Assembly (NCBI RefSeq): GCF_015686695.1
Contig: NZ_JADPMR010000004.1
Coordinates: 1,116,001 to 1,180,000 of the forward strand
DNA length: 64,000 bases
Direction: 5' to 3'
Origin: Vibrio nitrifigilis
Lineage (GTDB): Bacteria; Pseudomonadota; Gammaproteobacteria; Enterobacterales; Vibrionaceae
Part shown: one piece after another, positions 44,040-53,195 of the stretch
Numbering within the stretch: position 1 is the first letter of the stretch
Layout: every line of letters starts with the position of its first letter
The notes under the pieces: model-generated
Told to the model about the DNA's origin: nothing
Database searches by the model: none
What the model saw: the letters and a program-made list of their open reading frames with translations, nothing else
Made by a program: the position numbers and the translations under genes

Positions 44040-46487
44040 TTAGCTAAACGCTTTATTTATTGGAACCAACAAACGACGAATTAAACTGCTGATCACCACA
44101 GCTAATATGGCAAAAGTCACCACAGGAAGAGCTATCCACAGCATGACGTGAAACGTTGGAGTGAGGTTAAATCCATACTTCATCATCAGGCCCACCACTA
44201 GCTCAGCGCCCGCACTTGCAACAAGACCACCGACAAGAGCCATGATGCCATATTCCAACCAAATGGTATTGGCAACTCTTCGACGACTTGCTCCCAATGT
44301 CCTATATAAACGAATCTCGTTTTGACGCTGACTTAAACTTAACCGCAACAACGTAAAGATAAGCAATAATCCAGCGACCACGCCCAAAGCAGCAAGCACA
44401 GTAATAGACCAGACAATCTGGCGTAACAGAGACTCAATCTTGGCCCCCATCGTCCTGATATCAAGGACACTCACAGTCGGGTGCGCTCGAGATAACTGAA
44501 CCAATAACGACTCATGATGTTGAGTTAATCGAAAACTGACTAACCAAGTAGCAGGCATATTCGCCATGACATCCGGACTGAAAATAAAATAAAAGTTAGG
44601 CTTCATCTGTCGCCACTCTACGTGACGAATGGTATTAACTTGAGCGGATAACGTCTGGCTATTAATAACAAACGTTAACGTGTCACCAATTTGTATACCT
44701 AAATCCTCCGCTAAGTCTTGCTCAACCGAAACGCCAGCATGGGGGGTCCACTTACCTGCAATAACGTCGTTGTAATCAGGTAATACTGAACTCCATGTAA
44801 AATTAATCTCACGCCGCAGCGCATCATGCCCCTCACGACCTTCCGCTCGCGATTTAGCATCGATACCATTAATTTCAGTGAGTCGTCCCCGAGTGATTGG
44901 ATAGGCGGGGGACCGCTCTACACCCGCTTTATCCAGCGCATCCAGATAAGATTGTTTTTCATACGGTGCGATATTCAAAGCAAATGCGTTCGGCGCATCC
45001 GGCGGTATTGTTTTACTCCAATCGCTCAGTAAATCAGTGCGAACCAACCACATGACAGCCAGTAACATTAAAGATAAGGCCAGCGCACCAAATTGAAGGC
45101 TTGATGCCTTTCCAGAACGGTTAATTCGACTCAAGGCCAATGTTAATGTTGGATGAATGGCAACTTTGCTCAAAAGATGTGTTATCAATAAGCTCACACC
45201 GCCCAAAACAACAAACAGAACGCAAATACCAACGAAAATCATCCATACCAACACATTATCAAAATAGACCGTTAGCAACGGTATTATCGGCACCAGTAGT
45301 AACAGCCAGATTTTGCGTTGTTTGACTTCTAGAGAGCCCTGCCCCATAACACTGGAAGCGCTAATATTCAGTAGTTGATGAAATGGAATCCCTAATGCTG
45401 GAACAGCAATCAAGAAACAAGTAACTAATGCGGTATAACAGGGTGTCCAGCCGTAACCAGGCAATGGGGTCGGCAACATATCTTTTAAAGGCAAGCGCAA
45501 CAGATATTCCAGACCAACGCCTACTAATAAGCCTAACGCTGATGCAGAGATAAATAAGATCATCAATTGGATTGCCAACCAACGAATAATCCACGTTTTT
45601 CTCGCTCCCAAGCTTTTAAGCATTGCTATCGTTTGTCTGCGGCTCGAAACATAATGCTGGCAGGTCAACACTAACGTAGTCGCGGCCATCATAATGACAA
45701 TAGCAACGGTTAAAGAAAGATATTGTTCGGTGCGGTCAAACACATCCGATGTACGACTCGCGCTGTTTTTGTCACGCCATTTATCACTAGGGCTTAGCAC
45801 AACACTCTTTTTAAGTTTTTCAATCGATTGTTCATTACCATTGATAAACAACTGATATTGCACCCGACTTCCTGTCTGCACTGCACCTGTTTTAGCGACA
45901 TCTTCACGGCTAATAAACGCACTAGGCATTTGCTGAAACGGATTAAAACTCAGACCCGGCTCTTGCTCTATTACCCCGTTAATCGTGAAATCAGCATCGC
46001 CAATGGCTAAGTGGTCCCCTACTTTGACATTAAGCTGAGCTAAAATTCTCTCATCAAGCCAAAGCTCTCCTGGACGCACGTGGCGCTGCACTAAACTATC
46101 CGTTTTTAGGCGCAATTCTCCGCGCAATGGATAACGTTCATCCACCGCTTTGACCGAAATTAACTGCATTTTGTTATCATCACTAAATGCCATCGTGCCA
46201 AAGCGAATCATCTGCGCGGTGACCAACTGCTCTGCATTACTTTGTTTCAACACCTGTGGGGGAATCGGATTCGCAGAGACAAAAACCGTATCCGCTGTTA
46301 GCGCATCTTTTCCCTGTTTTACAATCACCTGTTCCATTCTTGCAGCCAAAGCCGTCAACGCAAAAACACAAGCAATAATGAGTGTTAACGCCAAAACCAC
46401 AGGCCAAAGCTTTCCTTGACGAATTTCCATGACGCTCCAATGGAATAGACGTCCATTCATCTGCAAACCGGTTAAATGACGGCTCAT
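44040..46487 (-). CDS. ybbP: ABC transporter permease, FtsX-like (YbbP)
   Basis: 815 residues. An N-terminal helix (ALTLIIACVFALTALAARM), a large periplasmic MacB-PCD-like domain, then FtsX-type helices in two blocks (around 265-480 and 690-805), the E. coli YbbP layout. The LLRLPLKDMLPTPLPGYGWTP segment and FTLLRLSLSQRQNEIRLYRT with LGASRRRVANTIW are typical of FtsX cytoplasmic loops. It forms the membrane part of the YbbA-YbbP complex, thought to act on envelope lipids with TesA. Overlaps ybbA by 4 bp (ATGA). Confidence 0.9.
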   Translation of the reverse strand: MSRHLTGLQMNGRLFHWSVMEIRQGKLWPVVLALTLIIACVFALTALAARMEQVIVKQGKDALTADTVFVSANPIPPQVLKQSNAEQLVTAQMIRFGTMAFSDDNKMQLISVKAVDERYPLRGELRLKTDSLVQRHVRPGELWLDERILAQLNVKVGDHLAIGDADFTINGVIEQEPGLSFNPFQQMPSAFISREDVAKTGAVQTGSRVQYQLFINGNEQSIEKLKKSVVLSPSDKWRDKNSASRTSDVFDRTEQYLSLTVAIVIMMAATTLVLTCQHYVSSRRQTIAMLKSLGARKTWIIRWLAIQLMILFISASALGLLVGVGLEYLLRLPLKDMLPTPLPGYGWTPCYTALVTCFLIAVPALGIPFHQLLNISASSVMGQGSLEVKQRKIWLLLLVPIIPLLTVYFDNVLVWMIFVGICVLFVVLGGVSLLITHLLSKVAIHPTLTLALSRINRSGKASSLQFGALALSLMLLAVMWLVRTDLLSDWSKTIPPDAPNAFALNIAPYEKQSYLDALDKAGVERSPAYPITRGRLTEINGIDAKSRAEGREGHDALRREINFTWSSVLPDYNDVIAGKWTPHAGVSVEQDLAEDLGIQIGDTLTFVINSQTLSAQVNTIRHVEWRQMKPNFYFIFSPDVMANMPATWLVSFRLTQHHESLLVQLSRAHPTVSVLDIRTMGAKIESLLRQIVWSITVLAALGVVAGLLLIFTLLRLSLSQRQNEIRLYRTLGASRRRVANTIWLEYGIMALVGGLVASAGAELVVGLMMKYGFNLTPTFHVMLWIALPVVTFAILAVVISSLIRRLLVPINKAFS

Positions 46488-47161
46488 GACTGTTCCTCCA
46501 ACTCTCCGCTATGCATGTAAAAGCGCCGTTGGCATCGCTCGGCTAATGCAGGATCATGAGTGACAAGTACTAACGTGGTGCCGTGTTGTTGGTTCAAATC
46601 AAACAAAAGATCAACAATCGTTTTTGCGGTTTCTTGGTCGAGGTTCCCCGTGGGTTCATCAGCAAACAAAATTTTGGGTTGAATCATAAATGCCCGGGCT
46701 AAAGCAACGCGCTGTTGCTCGCCACCAGACAGTTGCTCGGGTGTGTGATCGATCCGATGACCAAGTCCAACGGATTCCAATAACGCTTTTGCCCGAGTGA
46801 CATTTTCTCTTTCACCTTTGAGCAAACAAGGTAAAGTTACATTTTCTATCGCGGTCAAACTAGGAATTAACAGGAAACTCTGGAATACAAAGCCAACCGA
46901 ATCGGCCCGAATCGCTGCACGTTGTTCATCACTCATGGTAGAAAGCGATTGGCCAAGAATCGCAATATCGCCTGAGCTGGGAGTATCCAAGCCAGCGAGT
47001 AATGTCATCAACGTTGACTTGCCAGCCCCCGAGGTACCAACGATAGCAACACTTTGTCCAGATTCTATAGAAATATTTACATCTTTGAGGATTGTTAAAT
47101 GTTCTTGTTTGGTGGAGACTGTTTTAGATACAGAATTTGCAGAAATAATGGATGATTGCAT
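46484..47161 (-). CDS. ybbA: ABC transporter ATP-binding protein YbbA
   Basis: 225 residues from the ATG at 47161. Walker A AIVGTSGAGKSTLMTLLAGL, Q-loop VGFVFQSFLLIPSLTA, signature QLSGGEQQRVALARAF, Walker B ILFADEPTGNLD and switch histidine LVTHDP. LolD/MacB-like ATPase paired with YbbP. An in-frame start at 47212 would extend it into tesA; the ATG at 47161 matches the usual N terminus. Its start codon overlaps that of tesA head to head. Confidence 0.93.
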   Translation of the reverse strand: MQSSIISANSVSKTVSTKQEHLTILKDVNISIESGQSVAIVGTSGAGKSTLMTLLAGLDTPSSGDIAILGQSLSTMSDEQRAAIRADSVGFVFQSFLLIPSLTAIENVTLPCLLKGERENVTRAKALLESVGLGHRIDHTPEQLSGGEQQRVALARAFMIQPKILFADEPTGNLDQETAKTIVDLLFDLNQQHGTTLVLVTHDPALAERCQRRFYMHSGELEEQS

Positions 47162-47759
47162 GATTAAACTTCTTTCCTTGCTGTTTCTTTTGATGTGTTC
47201 CACCAGCGCCATGAGCCAGACTTTAATGATTCTTGGTGATAGTCTCAGCGCGGGTTACCGAATGCCAATTGAACAAGCTTGGCCCAGTTTACTCAGTAGC
47301 AAACTTAAAGAAAAAGGTAAAAATGTTACCATTGTTAACGCAGCGATCTCTGGCGATACATCAGGTAACGGACTGGCGCGTTTACCAGGTCTACTCCAAC
47401 AACATCATCCTAATATCGTATTAATAGAACTCGGTGCGAACGACGGTTTGCGAGGTTTTCCGACACAAGTCTTGGAATCCAATCTCAACCAAATTATCAC
47501 TCAGATAAAACAATCCAATAGCAAAGCTATTCTAATGCAAATCCGTATGCCACCCAATTATGGCAAACGCTATACCCAAGCTTTCGCCAATGTGTTTTCC
47601 GATGTCGCTAACGCAACAAACACGCCCGTCATCCCCTTTTTCTTGGCGAGTATCATTACTCGCCAAGATTGGATATTTGAAGATGGATTACACCCAAGAC
47701 CAAAAGCTCAGCCGTGGATCGCTAACTTTATGGCACAATCATTATTGCCCTATCTCTAA
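47160..47759 (+). CDS. tesA: Multifunctional acyl-CoA thioesterase/lysophospholipase TesA
   Basis: 199 residues. Signal peptide MIKLLSLLFLLMCSTSAMSQ, then an SGNH/GDSL hydrolase: block I MILGDSLSAGY with the serine nucleophile, block III ELGANDGLRG, and the Asp-x-x-His of block V in DGLHPRPKAQP. Periplasmic thioesterase, lysophospholipase and protease I. It lies opposite ybbA-ybbP, the order seen in E. coli. The ATG at 47160 sits in a CATG shared with the ybbA start, and is fixed by the signal peptide that begins there. Confidence 0.95.
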   Translation: MIKLLSLLFLLMCSTSAMSQTLMILGDSLSAGYRMPIEQAWPSLLSSKLKEKGKNVTIVNAAISGDTSGNGLARLPGLLQQHHPNIVLIELGANDGLRGFPTQVLESNLNQIITQIKQSNSKAILMQIRMPPNYGKRYTQAFANVFSDVANATNTPVIPFFLASIITRQDWIFEDGLHPRPKAQPWIANFMAQSLLPYL

Positions 47760-47765
47760 CAAGCA

Positions 47766-47822
47766 TATACCTAAATGAACTCAAGCTGCTCAATTCTGTG
47801 GGTTTGAACTCATTTGGGTATA
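47766..47822. repeat. 57-bp minimal derivative of the repeat (terminal inverted repeats only)
   Basis: TATACCTAAATGAACTCAA at the left and TTGAACTCATTTGGGTATA at the right pair over 19 bp with three mismatches, enclosing a loop of about 19 bases. It begins six bp after the tesA stop, so its transcript would fold into the tesA 3' hairpin. Confidence 0.7.
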
Positions 47823-47982
47823 TAAATACCGATTAAATTTAACGTTTTATACACACTCGCTTACCCATACTAACCGCCGCAATAATTTGTCAATAATCGA
47901 CACTTTTAATGGTCTAGCTCAATAAATCCCCGCTATTGCTCATGTATTCTTGTCTATTCTTCTCAACACGATGGTGACAATA

Positions 47983-49185
47983 ATGCACATAGAACCCGTT
48001 ATTAAGGGTGTTGTGGCAAAAACCGCACACCCATTAGGTTGTGAGCAAGCAGTCTTACAACAAATTGAATACGTGAAAACGGCAAAACCGATCACTAAAG
48101 GACCGAAACGAGTTCTGATCTTGGGTGCATCTTCTGGTTACGGGCTTGCGGCTCGAATTGCGCTAACCTTCGGTGGCGCCGAAGCAGATACAATTGGCGT
48201 TTCATTAGAAAGAACTCCAACGGAATCCCAAAGCGGAAGTGCTGGTTTTTACAATAATTTTTACTTTAAGCAACAAGCAGAAAAAGCTGGACGTATTGCG
48301 GTTAATTTGCAAGGTGATGTTTTTTCTCAAGACATGAAAGATCAAGTTATTGAAGCCATTGAAACCTACTTCGAAGGAGAAGTAGACCTTATTATCTATA
48401 GTATTGCGAGCAGTAAACGCCGCCAACCAGATAATGAGAAGTTTTGGCGTTCATACATCAAACCAATTGGCGATGCTGTCGCGGGATCAACCGTCGTTCT
48501 CGAGAATGACGCTTGGAGCAATTTGCAACTCGAGCCAGCCACAAATGAAGAGCTAAGTAGCACCATCAAAGTCATGGGTGGTGAAGATTGGGAGAACTGG
48601 ATTGATGCGCTTATTAATGTCGATTCTATTGCCCAAGGCTGTAAAACCATTGCTTTTTCATACATGGGCCCAGAAATTACGCACCCAATCTATCTTGATG
48701 GAACATTAGGCCAAGCGAAAATTGACCTACACCAAACCAGTCATTCACTTAATTTGAAACTAGCAAATTACGACGGTGGGGCCTTTGCCACTGTGTGTAA
48801 AGCTATCGTCACCAAAGCAAGTATGGTTATTCCTGGTTTGAGCCCATACATGACTGCCTTATATAAAGTCATGAAAGCTGAAGGCACGCACGAAACAGGT
48901 ATCCAACAGATGCAACGTTTATTCAGTGAAAAACTGTTCTTAGACACAGTACCTGTCGATGGTGAACGGTTGATTCGTATGGATGATCATGAATTAAGTG
49001 AGCAAACTCAAACAGCGGTCAATACCCTACTAGCACAAATGAATGAAGCGAATTTTGCTCAAATCGGTGACTATGCAGGTTTCAAACAAGAGTTTATGCA
49101 CCTCAACGGGTTTGGCTTCGATAACGTTGACTATGCACAAGATGTCGATCTGAGCATCTACAAAAAAGATAACGAATGGGCATAA
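47983..49185 (+). CDS. fabV: Trans-2-enoyl-ACP/CoA reductase FabV
   Basis: 400 residues from the ATG at 47983 (GGTGA upstream), which gives the family start MHIEPVIKGVVAKTAHP. Rossmann GASSGYGLAARIALTFG, KVMGGEDWENWIDAL, and the active site tyrosine-x8-lysine in YLDGTLGQAKIDL. FabV reduces the enoyl-ACP double bond in fatty-acid synthesis with NADH and resists triclosan. The sequence departs noticeably from the V. cholerae FabV I remember (AGFYNN, SLNLKLANYDGGAFA), so it may be a second paralogue type. Confidence 0.92.
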   Translation: MHIEPVIKGVVAKTAHPLGCEQAVLQQIEYVKTAKPITKGPKRVLILGASSGYGLAARIALTFGGAEADTIGVSLERTPTESQSGSAGFYNNFYFKQQAEKAGRIAVNLQGDVFSQDMKDQVIEAIETYFEGEVDLIIYSIASSKRRQPDNEKFWRSYIKPIGDAVAGSTVVLENDAWSNLQLEPATNEELSSTIKVMGGEDWENWIDALINVDSIAQGCKTIAFSYMGPEITHPIYLDGTLGQAKIDLHQTSHSLNLKLANYDGGAFATVCKAIVTKASMVIPGLSPYMTALYKVMKAEGTHETGIQQMQRLFSEKLFLDTVPVDGERLIRMDDHELSEQTQTAVNTLLAQMNEANFAQIGDYAGFKQEFMHLNGFGFDNVDYAQDVDLSIYKKDNEWA

Positions 49186-49231
49186 ATTACACTGTAAATT
49201 ACACCCCAAAAAGCAATGAGCAACTGTGTTA

Positions 49232-49255
49232 AAAGCCTGAGTTTACTCAGGCTTT
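49232..49255 (+). terminator. Terminator of fabV
   Basis: Perfect 10-bp stem AAAGCCTGAG / CTCAGGCTTT with a TTTA loop, followed by CTTC. Confidence 0.9.
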
Positions 49256-49287
49256 CTTCATCGAGTGAATAAAACATCCAACGAGAT

Positions 49288-49376
49288 TTAAGGAATTGGC
49301 CATTGCTGTGGTTATTGAGCTTAACCTGTAGTTGTCTTTACAACTGACATCTTGAGGCCACTGTATCATGTTCTAT
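49288..49376 (+). repeat. Degenerate remnant of the 266-bp repeat
   Basis: AAGGAATTGGCCATTGCTG, GTTATTGAGCTTAACCT and GACATCTTGAGGCCA follow in the same order and spacing as in the right third of the full element, with many substitutions and no intact end. Confidence 0.65.
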
Positions 49377-49493
49377 AGTTAACCTTGAATACAAGGTAAC
49401 TTTCTTCTTCACGTTCAATATACCTTTACTCTCACTAAGTCGGTTTTTATAATCCACCCCCTTTATAGACATTCAAAGACGAGCAGCAATACG

Positions 49494-51143
49494 ATGGAAC
49501 AATTAACATCGCGCCTGAAGAAACTCGAAAAGCAGAATTATCGCGCTTACCAACAGATTAAAGGCCAATATGATTTTGGAGACTTCACTCTGTATATCGA
49601 TCATACACAGGCCGACTCACATGCTCCGGCATCGCGACTACGAGCATTTCGCGCGTGGTCTTTAACTGGGCTCCAGTGGTTACTCGATTCCTCACCTGCG
49701 TATCAGATTGCAGCCCGAGATTTCATCGCTCGTAGTTTTGCTGAGTTTGCTCGTCATGAGACAGCGGTATCTATCGCACTGACGGGGCAAACCGTTCTCG
49801 ACTCAACTTCCGTACTATTTACCGAAGAAGGCATTGAACTACGTTTTCGAGTTGACCTTCCTGCTGAAGGCCGCAATATTTTAGCTAAAAAGGCCCTGAA
49901 TCTATTAACGTTTCATCTACCGAAATTCATTCGTCGTGCGACCATCGCTCGAGAACTTGATATTGACGCGCTCAAACATCATTGTGAAGTCATTGAAGAC
50001 CAACAGAGCTTACGATCTCAGTTATCTGAGCAGGGCTTAGTGGCTTTTGTTGCAGACGGAAGCATTCTGCCTCGTCTTGCTGGTAATAGTGACTTACCCA
50101 TGCAAGATGCTATCGCTTTTAGTGCTCCTGAATCATTGGCGGTGACGTTAACAGCACCAAATAAGGGCAATGTTCGCGGCTTAGGTATAAAGAAAGGGAT
50201 TACCCTCATTGTTGGTGGTGGCTTTCATGGTAAATCAACGCTTTTAACCGCAGTTGAACGATCCATTTACGATCATATTTCCGGCGATGGGCGTGAATAC
50301 ATCGTAACTGACCAAAACGCGATGAAGATCCGAGCAGAAGATGGTCGTTGTGTACATAACCTAAACTTGTCAAATTACATCAACCACTTACCAATGGGAA
50401 AAGCAACTGATGACTTTAGTACTCAGGATGCTTCGGGCTCCACTTCCCAAGCTGCTTGGTTACAAGAATCGATCGAAGGTGGCGCTTCAACGTTGCTGAT
50501 CGATGAAGATACATCAGCGACTAACTTCATGATCCGTGATGAACGAATGCAGGCTTTAGTCGCAAAAAATGACGAGCCCATCACTCCGCTCGTTGACCGA
50601 ATTGGTCAGTTGCGCGATCAATTAAATATCTCAACATTAATCGTCATGGGCGGATCTGGCGATTATCTTGATGTTGCGGATACAGTCATTCAAATGCACG
50701 ACTACCAAGCCGTTGATGTGACAGAAAAAGCACAAGCAATAATGCAACAATATCCGAGTGAACGCACTAATGAGTGTGAAACACCACTCGCAAATTTCAA
50801 ACCACGCCAATTTAACCGGGGCTCTTTACAAAAAATTCTGGCCGACGGCAAATTTCGCGTCACGCCAAAGGGGAAAGAAGCATTACGCTTTGGTAAAGAA
50901 ACTATCGATATTAGCGCTTTAGAACAATTAGAATCGGCTAGCGAAGTACACGCGATTGGTTGGTTATGGTTTCTGTTTGCACAACAACCGAGTTGGTCAT
51001 CAAATATCATTCAGGAGTTTGACCACTTACTCAATAGTCATTGGCATGAACACCTGCCTAAGCATGGCGATTTAGCTCGTCCACGCCGTTTGGATATTTT
51101 AGCGACACTCAATCGCATGCGCCAATCGCAGTTTAAAGCTTAA
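49494..51143 (+). CDS. ABC-class ATPase domain protein (COG3044 / MRB1590-like)
   Basis: 549 residues. An N-terminal RNA-binding-like region (LTSRLKKLEKQNYRAYQQIK, SRLRAFR) leads to an ABC-type nucleotide domain: Walker A LIVGGGFHGKSTLL near 240, a long STSQAAWLQESIEGG stretch in the signature position, Walker B STLLIDEDTSATNFMIRDER and a LIVMGGSGDYLDVAD switch region. No membrane partner is nearby, and it is not a transporter ATPase. A trypanosome relative belongs to an RNA-editing complex; the bacterial role is unknown. Single gene with its own terminator. Confidence 0.85.
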   Translation: MEQLTSRLKKLEKQNYRAYQQIKGQYDFGDFTLYIDHTQADSHAPASRLRAFRAWSLTGLQWLLDSSPAYQIAARDFIARSFAEFARHETAVSIALTGQTVLDSTSVLFTEEGIELRFRVDLPAEGRNILAKKALNLLTFHLPKFIRRATIARELDIDALKHHCEVIEDQQSLRSQLSEQGLVAFVADGSILPRLAGNSDLPMQDAIAFSAPESLAVTLTAPNKGNVRGLGIKKGITLIVGGGFHGKSTLLTAVERSIYDHISGDGREYIVTDQNAMKIRAEDGRCVHNLNLSNYINHLPMGKATDDFSTQDASGSTSQAAWLQESIEGGASTLLIDEDTSATNFMIRDERMQALVAKNDEPITPLVDRIGQLRDQLNISTLIVMGGSGDYLDVADTVIQMHDYQAVDVTEKAQAIMQQYPSERTNECETPLANFKPRQFNRGSLQKILADGKFRVTPKGKEALRFGKETIDISALEQLESASEVHAIGWLWFLFAQQPSWSSNIIQEFDHLLNSHWHEHLPKHGDLARPRRLDILATLNRMRQSQFKA

Positions 51144-51147
51144 TTAA

Positions 51148-51178
51148 AAAAGGAGAGCAATAACATTGCTCTCCTTTT
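51148..51178. terminator. Bidirectional terminator
   Basis: AAAAGGAGAGCAA / TTGCTCTCCTTTT, perfect 13-bp stem with a 5-base loop, between convergent genes. Confidence 0.95.
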
Positions 51179-51206
51179 CCTTAAACTAGCGCGAAATATC
51201 TCGCAT

Positions 51207-51836
51207 TTAATGGTCACAACGCAGCACGTGCCACGCCTCACACAAGATTCTAAATTTATCTGAGTTGCCATTTTCTCTGTCTGGATGCCAACGTAAAGCA
51301 AGCTTGCGCCATGTTTTACGAATATCACTCCATGTTGCTGACTCATCCAATTCAAACAAACGCAACGCTTGTAGTCGATTTAAATTCTTGTGCTCGGTTT
51401 CATCTCCACCGACAAACTTACGATAGCGAGTCCAAAATTCATTCAGTAGGCGTCTAACTTCACCTTCGCTCGCCTCATAATTTGACCATTCCATATAATA
51501 ATCTCGGAGTGGATCATCAGTATCAATATAGTGCATGTCACTACGAAACATTGGACTAAGCACAATGTTCATTGCTTCTACTTGTAACCACTTTTCTGGG
51601 TACAAAGTATCTTGGAGCTGATACAGCGCATTCATCATGAGGAAGTTACGTTTGAACAAATCCTTCTCAGGTGCATCATCCAAGTTCGGCATAAATCCTA
51701 ATTCGCCAAGATGGGAAGCTAACGTGTGCACTTTCCATCCGGATGATTGGTGCTTCAATACTTCAAAAATAGGCCAAACAAGCGGATTTTCCATTTCTGT
51801 TTGGAACGTTTTTGTGAGGTGTTGAGTTTCTAACAT
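51207..51836 (-). CDS. DnaJ-related protein with C-terminal J domain
   Basis: About 209 residues taking the ATG at 51836; the next ATG at 51794 is also possible and neither has a strong ribosome site. The N-terminal 150 residues match the DNAJ-related family (NPLVWPIFEVLKHQSSGWKV, LMNALYQLQDTLYPEKW-like core). A J domain ends the protein: ESATWSDIRKTWRKLALRWH, with the HPD tripeptide, then EAWHVL. It should recruit and stimulate DnaK for unknown clients. Confidence 0.82.
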   Translation of the reverse strand: MLETQHLTKTFQTEMENPLVWPIFEVLKHQSSGWKVHTLASHLGELGFMPNLDDAPEKDLFKRNFLMMNALYQLQDTLYPEKWLQVEAMNIVLSPMFRSDMHYIDTDDPLRDYYMEWSNYEASEGEVRRLLNEFWTRYRKFVGGDETEHKNLNRLQALRLFELDESATWSDIRKTWRKLALRWHPDRENGNSDKFRILCEAWHVLRCDH

Positions 51837-52173
51837 AGCGCATCCACTGCAAGTTTCGTCGTACCATTCAAATCCATTCCCTGCTCTTTGTCGATAGACG
51901 TAGATGGAGAAATAACAGGATTTTGACCTAGAGTCCATTTACTGATGTCGAGTAGCATCAATATTTCCCCTCAAAAGCACGAAGCAGTCCCAAGCCTATT
52001 TATCGATACATCTAAGCGATAAACAACGCGGCATCAAACTGTTAACTGAGGTATGACACGGCTCTAGCAATAAGAATAGAACAAGGTAGATAATTGTACG
52101 TAAAAAATGACTAATATTTTTAGAGAGTTAACGTTTTTCCCTCGGTAACCTCAAAGTATAAGGATACATACTC
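51837..52173. other. Divergent region between the DnaJ-related gene and yjdF
   Basis: 337 bp; an upstream reading-frame extension of the DnaJ-related gene (to 51938) is cysteine-rich and unlike the family. No other gene or site that I can support. Confidence 0.45.
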
Positions 52174-52776
52174 ATGACCGTTCCTCGTCATCTAACGTGG
52201 TTAACATTAATTTACGCCTTGCTTTTTGTCTTTTCGGCTGTTGCCCCTACCTCTCGTTCCGTTTGGATTGCTGAAATTATTCCTGTCGTGCTTATTCTCG
52301 CCATGATCTGGTGTGTGTCACTCTATATGCCCTTCAGCAAAACAGCTTATATATTAATGTTTATTTGGATAGCCCTGCATACAATAGGGGCACGATATAC
52401 CTTCGCCAATGTTCCTTTCGATTGGTTTAATCACATGATTGGTTCATCACGGAATGATTTTGATCGTGTGGCGCACTTTGCTATCGGCCTTTACGCCTAT
52501 CCTATTGCTGAGTTTGTGATTCGTCGTAAACTCGCCCACACATGGTTAGCAAGAGTGTTTGCTCTGTTCGCAATTATGAGCCTTGCTGCAAGCTATGAAA
52601 TCATCGAATGGTGGTACGCTTCGCTTGCTGGCGGGGAAGATGGTGCGGCATTTTTAGGTTCGCAAGGTGATATTTGGGATGCTCAAAAAGACATGTTATG
52701 CGATACCCTCGGCGCTATCGCTGCACTCATTCTGCTGAGTTGGCAATGTGGTGCCAACTCAGCACGTTTTAAATAG
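52174..52776 (+). CDS. yjdF: DUF2238 inner-membrane protein YjdF
   Basis: 200 residues with about six membrane helices. DUF2238 hallmarks: LHTIGARYTFANVPFDWF, NDFDRVAHFAIGLYAYPIAE, SYEIIEWWYA and GDIWDAQKDMLCDTLGA, with conserved histidine, aspartate and glutamate residues at the membrane face. E. coli YjdF-like; role unknown. Its stop lies two bases from that of the convergent cutA. Confidence 0.88.
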   Translation: MTVPRHLTWLTLIYALLFVFSAVAPTSRSVWIAEIIPVVLILAMIWCVSLYMPFSKTAYILMFIWIALHTIGARYTFANVPFDWFNHMIGSSRNDFDRVAHFAIGLYAYPIAEFVIRRKLAHTWLARVFALFAIMSLAASYEIIEWWYASLAGGEDGAAFLGSQGDIWDAQKDMLCDTLGAIAALILLSWQCGANSARFK

Positions 52777-52778
52777 GG

Positions 52779-53105
52779 CTAATGAGCTTGGGTGTTTTGT
52801 TTAATCCACGCTAAATAAGGGTGGAAGCCTTCAGTAAAAGGAACTTGAATAATTTGCGGCACATCGTAATCATGTTGTGCCGTAATAGCTTGCTCTACAT
52901 CCACGTAACATTCGCGCTGAGTTTTGATCACCATTAATATTTCATTGTCGTGGCAGATTTCACCCTGCCACACATAATGGCTCTCAATAGGCATGGTTTG
53001 AATGCATGCGGCCAACTTTTTATCCAGCAAACTTTGAATCAATTCTTGTGCGTTTTCCGCACGCTGCGTCGTTGTTAGTACGATGCAAAAATCTTGGGGG
53101 TTCAT
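52779..53105 (-). CDS. cutA: Divalent-cation tolerance protein CutA
   Basis: 108 residues, a single CutA1 trimerising ferredoxin-like fold: VLTTTQRAENAQELIQSLLD, KLAACIQTMPIESHYVWQGE, EILMVIKTQ and YDVPQIIQVPFTEGFHPYLAW. Linked to copper and other divalent-metal tolerance and a PII-like signalling shape. GGAGGTAGG precedes the ATG. It normally sits beside dsbD or groESL in gammaproteobacteria; neither is here. Confidence 0.95.
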   Translation of the reverse strand: MNPQDFCIVLTTTQRAENAQELIQSLLDKKLAACIQTMPIESHYVWQGEICHDNEILMVIKTQRECYVDVEQAITAQHDYDVPQIIQVPFTEGFHPYLAWIKQNTQAH

Positions 53106-53195
53106 TACCTACCTCCAAAGGAAATCATCACATAATTTTAGCTGACTTCCTTAACGTGATAAATGTTTAATACCCAAATGACAATCAAACCAAAT

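Larger units (their letters stand above)
49186..49493. other. Intergenic region after fabV
   Basis: Holds the fabV terminator (49232-49255) and a degenerate repeat remnant (49288-49376), then the promoter of the ATPase gene. Confidence 0.6.

Noticed and set aside
52142..52166. GGTAACCTCAAAGTATAAGG as a possible repeat remnant before yjdF
   Set aside because: Only about 12 matching bases in a row; too short to separate from chance.
53169..53183. TAATACCCAAATGAC as a repeat end
   Set aside because: A single 11-12 bp match without any inner landmark of the element.
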